A stretch of 64,000 bases of DNA from Nitratireductor mangrovi (GCF_007922615.2 NZ_CP042301.2:4448001-4512000), one strand, 5' to 3'. Positions 7,725-16,968 are shown, counted from the first letter of the stretch. A program made the numbers and translations. Notes: a model not told the origin generated them from the sequence alone.

Positions 7725-8882
7725 TCAGTTACCGATCACACCTTGCTCGGCGAGCGCTAGGGTCTGCTCGCGATCGAGGCCGAATTCGGTCAGCAGTTTT
7801 GCGGCGGGCTGAGCCGATGGTGGCTGTGCAACCTGCGACGGTGTGCGCGAGAAGCGCGGCGCGGGGCCGGGCCGCTTCAACGCGCCGACGTCGCGGTGCG
7901 TCTTGCGCGCCAGATTATGCGGATGCGAAGGCGCCTCGGCCAGCGACAGCACAGGCGCCACGCAGGCGTCGGTGTCGGCAAACAGCGCGGCCCATTCGTC
8001 GCGCGGCTTTCCCACCAGCCGCGCCGCGATCGCCTCGCGCATCGCCGGCCAGTGCGCCAGGTCGTATTGCGCCGTTGCCAGGTGCTCGTCCAGCGGCAAT
8101 AGCCGCGCGAATTCGGCGAAGAACTGCGGTTCCAGGCAGGCGACCGCAACATGGCGGCCGTCGGCGGTCGCGTAGGTGTCATAGAACGGGCAACCGGAAT
8201 CGAGCAGGTTGGACCCGCGTCGGTCCTGCCAGATGCCCGCGCCCATGAACGCGAAGAAAGGCGCGGCCAGCATTGACGCCCCGTCGATCATCGCCGTGTC
8301 GACGACCTGGCCCTTGCCCGAGCGCGAGCGTTCGAACAGTGCCGCCAGCACGCCGGTGATCAGGAACATCGTCCCGCCGCCATAGTCGGCGGCAAGGTTG
8401 AGCGGCGGCACCGGCTTGCCGTCGGCCGGCCCGATCGCATGCAGCACGCCCGACAGCGCCAGATAGGTGAGGTCGTGCCCGGCGCGGCTGGCCAGCGGGC
8501 CGTCCTGGCCGAAGCCGGTCATGCGGCCATAGACCAGGCCCTCGTGGCGCTCCAGCAAGGGCTCTGGGCCCAGCCCGAGGCGCTCCATGACGCCCGGCCG
8601 GAACCCTTCGATCAGCACATCGGATGCCGCCGCCAGTTGCGTGACGAGTTCCACCCCCTCGGGACGCTTCAGATCGACCTTCAGCGTCTCGCGGCCATGG
8701 ATGTCGAGATTGAAGGCGTCGGGTAGGTCGAGGAAGGCACGGCCGGTCTTCAGCCGCTCGACCCGGAGCACCCTCGCTCCCATCTCCGACAACATCAGTC
8801 CTGCAAGGGGAACCGGGCCGATTCCCGCCATCTCGATCACCTTGAGGCCCGCCAGCGGCCCCTGGCGCCGCGCGTGGCTCAT
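7725..8882 (-). CDS. Alpha-methylacyl-CoA racemase / CaiB-family CoA transferase
   Basis: 385 aa from the ATG at 8880-8882. A class III CoA-transferase fold is evident. AGHDLTYLALSG carries the His/Asp pair of alpha-methylacyl-CoA racemases, and NLAADYGGGTMFLITGVLAAL carries the second catalytic Asp. That favours racemisation of 2-methyl-branched acyl-CoA esters, needed before beta-oxidation of branched fatty acids, over CoA transfer. It lies 16 bases after an SDR of the 3-hydroxyacyl-CoA dehydrogenase type on the same strand, so the two likely act in one catabolic route. Confidence 0.85.
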   Translation of the reverse strand: MSHARRQGPLAGLKVIEMAGIGPVPLAGLMLSEMGARVLRVERLKTGRAFLDLPDAFNLDIHGRETLKVDLKRPEGVELVTQLAAASDVLIEGFRPGVMERLGLGPEPLLERHEGLVYGRMTGFGQDGPLASRAGHDLTYLALSGVLHAIGPADGKPVPPLNLAADYGGGTMFLITGVLAALFERSRSGKGQVVDTAMIDGASMLAAPFFAFMGAGIWQDRRGSNLLDSGCPFYDTYATADGRHVAVACLEPQFFAEFARLLPLDEHLATAQYDLAHWPAMREAIAARLVGKPRDEWAALFADTDACVAPVLSLAEAPSHPHNLARKTHRDVGALKRPGPAPRFSRTPSQVAQPPSAQPAAKLLTEFGLDREQTLALAEQGVIGN

Positions 8883-8898
8883 GGCGGGTCGACCCCCG

Positions 8899-9660
8899 TC
8901 AGCGCGGCGCCATGCGAATGGCGCCGTCGAGCCGGATGGTCTCGCCGTTGAGCATCTGGTTCTCGACGATATGGGCGGCCAGCGCGGCATATTCAGGCGG
9001 CTCGCCGAGGCGCGGCGGGAAGGGCACCTGCTGGCCGAGTGACTTCTGCGCCTCTTCGGGCAGTCCGGCCATCATCGGCGTGCGGAAGATGCCGGGCGCG
9101 ATCGTACAGACGCGGATGCCGGCCCGCGACAGGTCGCGCGCCACCGGCAGCGTCATGCCCACCACGCCGCCCTTGGACGACGAATAGGCGGCCTGGCCGA
9201 CCTGCCCGTCATACGCCGCCACCGAGGCGGTGTTGACAATGACGCCGCGTTCGCCGCCATCGAGCGGCTCCAGCTTCTCGCAGCGAACGGCAAACAGGCG
9301 GATCATGTTGAAGGTACCGACGAGGTTGACCTCGATCACCTTCTTGTAGACGTCGAGCGGATGGGCGCCGTCCTTGCCGGTGGTCTTCATCGCGATGCCG
9401 ATGCCGGCGCAATTGACCAGGATGCGCGGTTCGCCGAGCTTGTCGGCCACTTCGGCGATCGCCGCTTCGGCGCCTTCGGCGCTGGAGACATCGCAACGCA
9501 CCGCGATGCCGCCAAGTTCGGCCGCGACCTTTTCCGCCCGCTCCATGCCGACATCGAGGATAGCGACCTTCGCCCCCTTGGCGGCGAGGGCGCGGGCCGT
9601 CGCCTCGCCAAGGCCGGATCCGCCGCCGGTGATGATCGCGATCGCGCCGGATGGGTTCAT
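8899..9660 (-). CDS. SDR-family 3-hydroxyacyl-CoA dehydrogenase
   Basis: 253 aa classical short-chain dehydrogenase. It has the cofactor motif TGGGSGLG near the N-terminus, with D37-like acidic residue after beta-2 (AILDVG) indicating NAD(H) preference. The NCAGIG motif, catalytic Ser in [11 protein letters not shown] and YSSSK catalytic Tyr/Lys are all present. Length and sequence resemble type II 3-hydroxyacyl-CoA dehydrogenases (HSD17B10-like). It is followed after 16 bases by the alpha-methylacyl-CoA racemase, supporting a role in branched acyl-CoA breakdown. A strong terminator separates it from the upstream transporter operon, so it should have its own promoter in 9661-9820. Confidence 0.88.
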   Translation of the reverse strand: MNPSGAIAIITGGGSGLGEATARALAAKGAKVAILDVGMERAEKVAAELGGIAVRCDVSSAEGAEAAIAEVADKLGEPRILVNCAGIGIAMKTTGKDGAHPLDVYKKVIEVNLVGTFNMIRLFAVRCEKLEPLDGGERGVIVNTASVAAYDGQVGQAAYSSSKGGVVGMTLPVARDLSRAGIRVCTIAPGIFRTPMMAGLPEEAQKSLGQQVPFPPRLGEPPEYAALAAHIVENQMLNGETIRLDGAIRMAPR

Positions 9661-9821
9661 GAAAGTCGTCCTCCCAGAATGTTATGAAACAAAACTAATT
9701 TGCATCATCGTAGCGGCATGCATGGCGCCCGCGCAAGGCTCCATGCGACACAAGCGAACGGGTCGTAGTCTTTGTCGCGCACGGTCGTCCCGACGATGGT
9801 TGCCGCGTGTCGTGGCCGGTG

Positions 9822-9862
9822 CAAAAAAAGGCGGCGCCGGGCTTTTGCCTCGTGGCGCCGCC
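9822..9862 (-). terminator. Rho-independent terminator of the PotABCD-type operon
   Basis: GGCGGCGCC and GGCGCCGCC form a perfect 9-bp stem with a 15-base loop. On the minus strand the stem is followed directly by seven T. It begins 22 bases after the permease stop. This ends the transporter transcript before the SDR gene. Confidence 0.9.
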
Positions 9863-9883
9863 AATTCCCCTCTTGCCTGTGGA

Positions 9884-10735
9884 TCAGGCGGGTGACATTC
9901 CGCGCAGCCGCTCGTTGCGGCGCCGGATCATCTCCAGCGTGGTCAGCAGCAGGATCGACAGCGCCACCAAAAGGCTGGCGAGCGCAAGGATCGTCGGGCT
10001 GATCTCCTCGCGCAGGCCCGAGAACATGCGCACCGTCATCGGCGTCTGGTTGGGACCGGCCATGAAATTGACGATCACAACCTCGTCGAGCGAGGTGACG
10101 AAGGCGAACAGCGCCCCCGAGATCACGCCCGGCAGCAGCAGCGGCAGGATCACCTTGAAGAAGGTGCGCGTCTGGTTGGCGCCGAGGCTTTGCGAGGCGC
10201 GGATCAGCGTCTCGTTGAATCCGGCCAGCGACGCCGTCACCGTCAGCACCACGAAAGGCGTTCCCAGCACCACGTGGCTGAGGATGATGCCCGGAAAGGT
10301 CTGCGACAAGCCGACGCGGGCGAAGAACGAGAACAGCGCCGCCGCGGTGATGATCAGCGGCACGATCATCGGCGAGATCAGCACCGCGGTGATGATGCCG
10401 CGCGCCGGCATGTTGGGCCGGTTGAGCCCGAGTGCCGCCAGCGTGCCGAGCGCGGTCGCGATGATCGTCGAACAGATCGAGATGATGAACGAATTGCCGA
10501 TCGAACTCATCCATTCCGATGAACCGAACAGCGCTTCGAACCAGCGCAGCGAATAGCCGTCCGGATTGAGCGACAGCATTTCGCGGGTGAAGGTGAAATA
10601 GGGCTCGGCGTTGAAGGCCAGCGGGATGATCACGATGATCGGCGCGATCAGGAAGAAGAAGATCAGCCCGCAGATGATGTTGAACGCATAGTGCCAGACG
10701 CGTTCGACGGGTGTTGCGTATGAAGGCAGGGCCAT
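9884..10735 (-). CDS. ABC transporter permease, PotC type (spermidine/putrescine family)
   Basis: 283 aa with six predicted transmembrane helices. The binding-protein-dependent permease EAA loop is around residues 195-215 (LIRASQSLGANQTRTFFKVILPLLLPG). It forms the inner-membrane channel with the PotB-type partner encoded 10 bases upstream. The operon order is ATPase, binding protein, PotB, PotC. The substrate is a polyamine or related cation/amine by family only. It is the last gene before a strong terminator. Confidence 0.88.
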   Translation of the reverse strand: MALPSYATPVERVWHYAFNIICGLIFFFLIAPIIVIIPLAFNAEPYFTFTREMLSLNPDGYSLRWFEALFGSSEWMSSIGNSFIISICSTIIATALGTLAALGLNRPNMPARGIITAVLISPMIVPLIITAAALFSFFARVGLSQTFPGIILSHVVLGTPFVVLTVTASLAGFNETLIRASQSLGANQTRTFFKVILPLLLPGVISGALFAFVTSLDEVVIVNFMAGPNQTPMTVRMFSGLREEISPTILALASLLVALSILLLTTLEMIRRRNERLRGMSPA

Positions 10736-10745
10736 GATGCGCTTC

Positions 10746-12005
10746 CTATCCGAACTTCAGCCGATCGACGCCGACAAGCTTGTTGAAGACCCAGTAGACG
10801 AGCAGCACCGCCACCAGCAGGATCGTTGCCAGTGCGGCCGCCAGTTTCAGCTGGGCGCTGGAGCCCTGCATGTTCTGGGCGATCAGGTTGGAGATGAAGA
10901 TACCGCTGTCGCCGCCGACCAGCGCCGGCGTGATGTAGTAGCCGATTGCAAGGATGAACACGAGGATGCAGCCGGCGGCGAGCCCCGGTATCGTCAGCGG
11001 GAAATAGACCCGCCACCAGGCGCGGAACGGGTGTGCGCCGAGCGATTTCGCCGCCCTGAGATAGCTTGGCGGGATGGTCTTCATCACCGAATAGAGCGGC
11101 AGCACCATGAACGGCAGCAGGATGTGGGTCATGGCCACGATGGTGCCGGTGCGATTGTAGATCATGCGCAGCCGCCCTTGCCCGTCGATGATGCCGGTTG
11201 CGACAAGGAGTTCGTTGATCACCCCTTGCTGCTGCAGCAGCACGATCCAGGCCGAGGTCCTCACAAGCAGTGAGGTCCAGAACGGCAACAGCACCAGGAT
11301 CAGGAGCAGGTTGGCGACGCGCGCCGGTTGCGTCGCCAGCATGTAGGAAATCGGATAGGCGAGCACGACGCAAAGCCCGGTGATCAGGATACTCATCCAG
11401 GCGGTGCGGAAGAACAGCCCCTTGTACACCTGGTAGACTTCCGGCCGCGGCGCGATCTCGCCCTGCGCGTTGTATTCGTAGTCGATCGCCAGCAGGTAGT
11501 AGGTCGGCGTCAGCAGCCGCGACTCGCGTTTGAGGATGCGCCAGAACTCCAGATTGGCCCAGTCCTCGTCGGCCTCCAGGAACTTTTCGCGATAGGGCGC
11601 CGACCATTCGTCGACCTGCCGCGCGGTGCGCATCACCGTGCTGCGGGCGCCGGGGATTTCGCGGTTGATGCGCGCTGCCGCGCGCCCGATGGTGCGGTTT
11701 TCGACGCCCACGATCATGTCGGCCGCCATGGCCTGGAAGACCGGCTCCGGCGGCACGTCCGCGCCCTCCCACTGCTGCAGGGCGGCCGCGGTCTGCGGCA
11801 GGTAGCCGCGAATCTCGGGATTGTAGACGGAACGCCAGATCATCGACAGGATCGGCACTGCGAAGACGATGAGCAGGAACACCAGCAAGGGCGCGACCAG
11901 CAAAAACGCGCGGCGTCGTTCCTGCGCCTGCGAGCGACGCAGCGCATGCTTGAGCGGGGTGCCGTCCGCCGCGAGCAGTTCAGGGGTCTTCGATGCCGAT
12001 GCCAT
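10746..12005 (-). CDS. ABC transporter permease, PotB type, with a long periplasmic insert
   Basis: 419 aa, clearly longer than the usual roughly 280-310 aa of PotB. TM1 (about 33-57) is followed by about 140 non-membrane residues (60-198) before the remaining helices; the EAA loop LRAAKSLGAHPFRAWWRVYFPLTIPG lies in the second half. The insert would lie on the periplasmic side, facing the binding protein, and contains helical charged sequence. I see no known domain in it. It pairs with the PotC-type permease (10-base gap) and is separated from the binding-protein gene by a stable stem-loop. Confidence 0.87.
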   Translation of the reverse strand: MASASKTPELLAADGTPLKHALRRSQAQERRRAFLLVAPLLVFLLIVFAVPILSMIWRSVYNPEIRGYLPQTAAALQQWEGADVPPEPVFQAMAADMIVGVENRTIGRAAARINREIPGARSTVMRTARQVDEWSAPYREKFLEADEDWANLEFWRILKRESRLLTPTYYLLAIDYEYNAQGEIAPRPEVYQVYKGLFFRTAWMSILITGLCVVLAYPISYMLATQPARVANLLLILVLLPFWTSLLVRTSAWIVLLQQQGVINELLVATGIIDGQGRLRMIYNRTGTIVAMTHILLPFMVLPLYSVMKTIPPSYLRAAKSLGAHPFRAWWRVYFPLTIPGLAAGCILVFILAIGYYITPALVGGDSGIFISNLIAQNMQGSSAQLKLAAALATILLVAVLLVYWVFNKLVGVDRLKFG

Positions 12006-12040
12006 GGAGTCGTCCGGATGTTGTCAGTCGTGCGAGGGGT

Positions 12041-12068
12041 AGGCGGGGCGCGTCGGAGCGCCCCGCCT
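12041..12068 (-). other. Intra-operon stem-loop between binding protein and permease genes
   Basis: An 11-bp perfect, almost all-GC stem (AGGCGGGGCGC / GCGCCCCGCCT) with a 6-base loop lies in the 74-base gap. There is no T-run, so it is unlikely to be a simple terminator. Stem-loops here in ABC operons often protect the binding-protein mRNA and lower permease expression; that role is inferred. Confidence 0.7.
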
Positions 12069-12079
12069 GTTCCCGTGGA

Positions 12080-13168
12080 TCAGCCTGCGACCCAGGCGTT
12101 GAAGCGCTCTTCGAGCGCGTCGCCGTAATCCGCCCAGAACTGGACGTCGAACGGGATCGCCGTCTTCAGGTTCTCCGGATTGGTCGGCATGTGCGGCTTC
12201 ATGTCGATGTCGGTGCCTTCGAACTTGCCGACCTTCGGCGCCGACGACTGACGTGCCGGACCGTAGGAGATGTATTTCGCCTGGTCAGCGAGACGCTGCG
12301 TGTCGGTGGCGAACTTCAGGTAATCCTTGATGGTCTCCTCGTTGCCGGTGTCGACCGGAACCACCCAGCCGTCGGTCTCGAACATCTGGTGATCCCACAT
12401 GATCTCGAACGGCTGGTCCTCGTTGACCTGTGCGTTGAAGATGCGGCCGTTATAGGCGGTCGCGATCACGGCCTCCTTGTCGGCGAGCATCTGCGGCGGC
12501 TGGGCACCCTCGGACCACCAGATCACGTTGTCCTTGATCTCGTCGAGCTTGGCGAAGGCGCGGTTCTGGCCTTCCTCGGTCGCCAGCACCTCATAGACCT
12601 TGTCCGGCTCGACGCCATCGGCGATCAGTGCCCATTCGAGGTTCTTCTGCGGAATCTGCTGCAGAGCGCGCGTGCCCGGGAACTTTTCGACGTCCCAGAC
12701 ATCCTCGATCGTCTGCGGTCCGCCATCCGGGAACGCCTCGGTGTTGTAGGCGAACATGGTCGCATAAAGGATTTGCGGAATGAAGCAGGGCCCGAGCGTT
12801 CCTTCGATGAAGTCCTGCGAGGCCGGCGTGCCGTCGGGCGCCGGGGCAAGCCATTCGTCATGCGGGATTTCCAGCACAAGGCCCTCGTCGCAGGCGCGCT
12901 GGGCGTCTGCCTGCAGCATGTCGACGACATCCCAGGTCACGTTCCCGGCTTCCACCTGCGCGCGGATACCCGCCAGCGCGTTCGCCGACTTGTCCTCGTT
13001 GAGGATCTCGACGCCGGTCTTTTCCGTATAGGGCTTGTGATAGGCCTCGATCTGGGACTTCGAATAAGCGCCGCCCCAGGAGACGATCGTCAGTTGCTTG
13101 TCCTGTGCGACCGCGCCGCCAAGCGCAAGAGCCGCGACCGTACCGGTCAAGATCAGAACCCGTTTCAT
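12080..13168 (-). CDS. Polyamine-type ABC transporter substrate-binding protein (PotD/PotF family)
   Basis: 362 aa from the ATG at 13166-13168. A signal peptide of about 20 residues (to GGAVAQD) is followed by the type II periplasmic binding fold opening with LTIVSWGGAYSKSQIEAYHKP, as in family 1 solute-binding proteins for polyamines. The start 10 codons further upstream is rejected because it spoils the signal peptide. It follows the ATPase gene (136-base gap) and precedes the permeases. Which amine is bound cannot be told. Confidence 0.88.
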   Translation of the reverse strand: MKRVLILTGTVAALALGGAVAQDKQLTIVSWGGAYSKSQIEAYHKPYTEKTGVEILNEDKSANALAGIRAQVEAGNVTWDVVDMLQADAQRACDEGLVLEIPHDEWLAPAPDGTPASQDFIEGTLGPCFIPQILYATMFAYNTEAFPDGGPQTIEDVWDVEKFPGTRALQQIPQKNLEWALIADGVEPDKVYEVLATEEGQNRAFAKLDEIKDNVIWWSEGAQPPQMLADKEAVIATAYNGRIFNAQVNEDQPFEIMWDHQMFETDGWVVPVDTGNEETIKDYLKFATDTQRLADQAKYISYGPARQSSAPKVGKFEGTDIDMKPHMPTNPENLKTAIPFDVQFWADYGDALEERFNAWVAG

Positions 13169-13304
13169 ACTGACACCTTCCTTTGATTTTTTCTGCATTC
13201 ATCTGGGTTTGAAAGACACAAGAGTTGGTGTCCGGCGTTTGTTTTTCTGGATGTCGAGGTCCGCCGGATGACCTATCCGGTCCGCGCCCGCCAGGGCGCG
13301 GCGG

Positions 13305-14465
13305 TCAGTTGTCGCCGCGGTCGAGGGCGCGGCAGTCTTCCGTCGCCCATCCGACCCGCACCGCCTCGCCCGGCTTGAAGCGGCGGGCGCCGAGCCGGTT
13401 ACGGGTCTTCACGACAAAATCGCTGTTGCCGGCCACCGTCATCCGCGTGCGGATGTGGTCGCCGAGATAGATGACTTCCTCGACCCGCCCGGTGACCGTG
13501 TGGTCGGTGATGCTCTCGTCGGGGTCGATCTCGACGCGCTCGGGCCGGATCGAAAGCTGGGTGCGTTCGCCTGGGCCGGCATTGATCGCCAGCGCCATCA
13601 CCTGCTCGCCATCGCTGAGTTCGACCTTGGCGATGCCGTCATTGATCGATTTGATCTTGCCCTGCAGGGTGTTGTTTTCGCCGATGAACTGGGCGACGAA
13701 GCTGTTCTCCGGCTTCTCGTACAGCACCTCGGGCGTCGCCAGCTGCTGGATGACGCCGTCGTTGAAGACCGCGACGCGGTCCGACATGGTCAGCGCCTCG
13801 CTCTGGTCGTGGGTCACGTAAATGACGGTCACGCCGAGCGATTCGTGAATGTGCTTGATCTCGAACTGCATGTGCTCGCGCAACTGCTTGTCGAGGGCGC
13901 CGAGCGGTTCGTCCATCAGAACCAGTTCGGGCTCGAACACCAGTGCGCGCGCCAGCGCCACGCGCTGTTGCTGGCCGCCGGAAAGCTGCGCCGGGCGGCG
14001 GCCATGGAACGAACCGTCGCCCATCTGGACCATGTCGAGGGCGCGCTGCACCTTCTTTTCGCGCTCGGCCTTGTCGAAGCCGCGAACCTCGAGAGGAAAG
14101 GCGAGGTTTTCCGCGATCGTCATGTGCGGGAACAGCGCGTAATTCTGGAACACCATGCCGATGCCGCGTTTGTGCGGCGGCACGCTGTTGATGGGCTGGC
14201 CGTCGAGATAGATCTCGCCATGCGTCGCCGGCTCGAAGCCGGCCACCATCATCAGGCAGGTGGTCTTGCCCGAGCCCGACGGCCCCAGCATGGTCATGAA
14301 TTCTCCCCGCTCGAGGCGGAGATTGAGGTTTTTCACGACGAGCGACTCGCCGTCGTAGGATTTTTGAACTTCTTCGAAGAGGACCATTGGTCGGTCGGAT
14401 TGCGCGTCGCTCCCCAGGGGCATCGTTGCCCCGACACCGCGTTCCGCGTCGACTAGCTCATTCAA
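13305..14465 (-). CDS. ABC transporter ATP-binding protein, PotA type
   Basis: 386 aa. TTG start at 14463-14465 with a GGGAG ribosome binding site 6 bases upstream; the next in-frame ATG is at 14423. The nucleotide-binding domain has Walker A GPSGSGKTT, Q-loop, signature LSGGQQQR, Walker B LVLMDEP and an H-loop in YVTHDQSEALTMSD. The C-terminal TOBE/regulatory domain is at about 300-386. It energises uptake through the two permeases downstream. First gene of the operon; a 386-base non-coding region with an AT-rich patch lies upstream. Confidence 0.88.
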   Translation of the reverse strand: MNELVDAERGVGATMPLGSDAQSDRPMVLFEEVQKSYDGESLVVKNLNLRLERGEFMTMLGPSGSGKTTCLMMVAGFEPATHGEIYLDGQPINSVPPHKRGIGMVFQNYALFPHMTIAENLAFPLEVRGFDKAEREKKVQRALDMVQMGDGSFHGRRPAQLSGGQQQRVALARALVFEPELVLMDEPLGALDKQLREHMQFEIKHIHESLGVTVIYVTHDQSEALTMSDRVAVFNDGVIQQLATPEVLYEKPENSFVAQFIGENNTLQGKIKSINDGIAKVELSDGEQVMALAINAGPGERTQLSIRPERVEIDPDESITDHTVTGRVEEVIYLGDHIRTRMTVAGNSDFVVKTRNRLGARRFKPGEAVRVGWATEDCRALDRGDN

Positions 14466-14813
14466 TGTTATCTCCCGCTGGTCATTTTTCGTGACCCTAG
14501 AGGAATATAGCGGTGTGATCAAACCCTTCCAGGGGTGAGTGGTGTGTCTTTTTGAAGATAAAGAATGAAACGAATAAGTATTGGAAGAAATCAAGTATTT
14601 ACAAGTTGTTCAAAGAAATCTACTTGCAATATCATTGCTATGTTTCGATGGCATCCATTGTGCCGCATTTATATGGAGTATCGCTTCCGATCTTGACACG
14701 GCGTCGGTCAAGACGGCGCGCAAACCTGCAAGGTGAGCCTGTCGGTATCGAAGTAATCGGACTTTGCATGCGGCCTGCCGGGCGGCGCTGAACGTCCGCG
14801 CCCCGCGCTGGAC
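14466..14813 (-). promoter_or_regulatory. Upstream region of the PotA operon with AT-rich patch and inverted repeat
   Basis: No supported gene. Roughly 14550-14680 is conspicuously AT-rich compared with the surrounding DNA and probably holds the operon promoter. An inverted repeat CTTGAC-N9-GTCAAG lies at 14692-14712 and could be a regulator site. No convincing -10/-35 assignment can be made by eye. Confidence 0.45.
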
Positions 14814-14833
14814 AGGGAGCCGTCCGGCTCCCT
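14814..14833 (-). terminator. Hairpin after choV
   Basis: AGGGAGCC / GGCTCCCT, an 8-bp perfect stem with a GTCC loop, lies 19 bases after the choV stop. There is no T-run, so it is only a probable transcript end. Confidence 0.5.
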
Positions 14834-14851
14834 TCGGCAAGTGTGCCTTGC

Positions 14852-16033
14852 CTAGCGCCTCAGCACGGCTCCCAGAACGTCGCGCACGCCGATGGCGCCG
14901 GTGAAGCGCGACTGCTCGTCGAAGACCGCGACGGGTGCGGTCTGCGATTGATGCATGGCGTGCATCACCGCCTTCAGCGGTGTGCCCGGCTTGGCCCAGT
15001 AGACCTGGTGCGTATCTTCCGGCAGCGTCTCGAGCGGGTCGCAGGAGGCCCAGATCGCCGGGCGTCCGTTGCGCTCGGCCCCGGTCACCAGCATGTTGTC
15101 GTCGAGGCGGAAGCGCGTCGTGCGCCGCCGGTCGAGCCATACCCAGCCCTCGCCGCCGGCTTCCAGGTCGCGGCGGTCGCGCATCACGTTCCAGGCGGTC
15201 AGCACCGAGAGCGGATTCACATTGGCGATGAAGTCGCGCACGTAGTCGTTGGCCGGCGCCAGCACGATCTCTTCCGGCGCGCCCGACTGCACGATGCGGC
15301 CGCCCTCCATGATGGTGATGCGGTTGCCGATCTTCAGTGCTTCCTCGAGGTCGTGGCTGACGAAGACGATGGTCTTCTTCAGGTCCGTCTGCAGTTGCAG
15401 CAATTCGTCCTGGAGCTTGGTCCGGATCAGCGGGTCCAGCGCTGAGAACGGCTCGTCCATCAACAGGATCGGTGCCTCGGTCGCGAAGGCCCGCGCCAGC
15501 CCGACGCGCTGCTGCATGCCGCCCGACAGTTCGTGCGCATATTTGCCGGCCCACTGGTCCAGATGCACCAGTTCGAGCTGCCGCGCCACGCGCTCGCGCC
15601 GTTCGGCGTCCGGCACCCCGGCCAGTTCCAGCCCGAAGCCGACATTTTCCGCGACCGTGCGCCAGGGCAGCAGCGCGAACTGCTGGAACACCATGGCCAC
15701 GCACTCGCGGCGGATCTTGCGCAACTCGGCTTCGGAGCAGGAGACCACGTCCGCCTGCCAGTCGCCGTCATGGACGATCACCTCGCCGCGGGTCACCTCG
15801 TTGAGCCGGTTGACCGCGCGCAGCAGCGTCGACTTGCCCGAGCCGGAAAGGCCCATCAGCACCGAGATCTCGCCCTCCTCGACGGTGAGGTTGCAGCCGG
15901 CGCAGCCAAGCACGCTGCCGGTCTTTTCGAGGATTTCGGCGCGGCTGGCGCCGCTGTCGAGCAGCGCCAGCGCGGCGGCCTGTTGGTCGCCGAAGATGAT
16001 GTCGACATCGCGGAAATCGACGGCGGTGCTCAT
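14852..16033 (-). CDS. choV: Choline ABC transporter ATP-binding protein ChoV
   Basis: 393 aa from the ATG at 16031-16033. ABC ATPase of the ProV/OpuAA (quaternary amine) class: Walker A GLSGSGKST, signature LSGGMQQR, Walker B ILLMDEPFSALD, H-loop VSHDLEEALKIG. An N-terminal extension (about 1-45) precedes the ATPase core, and the C-terminus (about 300-393) has a CBS-like regulatory part, as in glycine-betaine importers. It overlaps choW by 4 bases (ATGA), so the genes are translationally coupled. The choline assignment follows from the ChoX-like binding protein in the same operon. Confidence 0.85.
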   Translation of the reverse strand: MSTAVDFRDVDIIFGDQQAAALALLDSGASRAEILEKTGSVLGCAGCNLTVEEGEISVLMGLSGSGKSTLLRAVNRLNEVTRGEVIVHDGDWQADVVSCSEAELRKIRRECVAMVFQQFALLPWRTVAENVGFGLELAGVPDAERRERVARQLELVHLDQWAGKYAHELSGGMQQRVGLARAFATEAPILLMDEPFSALDPLIRTKLQDELLQLQTDLKKTIVFVSHDLEEALKIGNRITIMEGGRIVQSGAPEEIVLAPANDYVRDFIANVNPLSVLTAWNVMRDRRDLEAGGEGWVWLDRRRTTRFRLDDNMLVTGAERNGRPAIWASCDPLETLPEDTHQVYWAKPGTPLKAVMHAMHQSQTAPVAVFDEQSRFTGAIGVRDVLGAVLRR

Positions 16034-16884
16034 TTGGCGTCTCCCCTGCCGATGCGCGACATGCGGTCGAGAATGATGGCGAGGATGACAATCGCCAGGC
16101 CGGCTTCCAGGCCGAGCGGAATGTTGACGGAGTTGAGCGCCCTGACCACCGGCTTGCCGAGCCCGTTGGCGCCGATCAGCGCTGCGATGACGACCATCGA
16201 CAGCGACAGCATGATACACTGCGTCAGCCCGGCCATGATCGTCGGCAGTGCTGCCGGCAGTTCCACCTTCCACAGCAATTGCCGCTTGGTGGCGCCGAAG
16301 GCTTCACCCGCCTCCAGCATCGGCTTCGGCACCGAGGTGATGCCCAGATACGTAAGCCGGATCGGCGCCGGCGACGCAAAGATGACGGTGACGATCATGC
16401 CCGGCGCGATGCCGAGGCCGAACAGGATCAGCACCGGGATCAGATAGACGAAAGTCGGCAGCGTCTGCATCAGGTCGAGCAGAGGCTGCAGATAACGGTA
16501 GACGCGTTCCTTGTGCGCGGCCCAGATGCCGATCGGCACGCCGATGGCCATCGAGCAGGTTGTCGCGGCCACGACCAGCACCAGCGTCTCGACGGTTTCT
16601 TCCCACAGGTCCTGGTTGACGATGAAAAGTAACCCCAGCGCCACGCCGGCGACCAGCTTCCAGGAGCGCTGCAGATACCAGGCGAGGCCGGCAATTGCGG
16701 CGACGAGCAGCACCGGGGGCACCACGAGGAGGATGTCGACCAACCCGTCGAGCACGAACTTGAAGGCATCGGCGATGCTGTCGAAGAACCACTCGAAATT
16801 GGTGGTCAGGAAATCGAAGAACTGCTTGCCCCACCGGCCGATCGGTATCTTGAAGCTCGATATCAACTCCGAAATCGGATCCAT
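16030..16884 (-). CDS. choW: Choline ABC transporter permease ChoW
   Basis: 284 aa from the ATG at 16882-16884. A ProW-like permease: a soluble amphipathic N-terminus (about 1-45), then about six to seven helices. The conserved permease loop EAGEAFGATKRQLLWKVELPAALPTIMAG is followed by QCIMLSLSMVVIAALIGANGLG, typical of betaine/choline systems. It is between choX (84-base gap) and choV (4-base overlap). Confidence 0.86.
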   Translation of the reverse strand: MDPISELISSFKIPIGRWGKQFFDFLTTNFEWFFDSIADAFKFVLDGLVDILLVVPPVLLVAAIAGLAWYLQRSWKLVAGVALGLLFIVNQDLWEETVETLVLVVAATTCSMAIGVPIGIWAAHKERVYRYLQPLLDLMQTLPTFVYLIPVLILFGLGIAPGMIVTVIFASPAPIRLTYLGITSVPKPMLEAGEAFGATKRQLLWKVELPAALPTIMAGLTQCIMLSLSMVVIAALIGANGLGKPVVRALNSVNIPLGLEAGLAIVILAIILDRMSRIGRGDAK

Positions 16885-16968
16885 TGCCCCCTCGCTCCGT
16901 GGCACGCGAAAGGCGGCCGCCCTGTCGGGTCAGCCGCCGTTCGCCTGTCTGCTCCGGCGTATCGCCGA

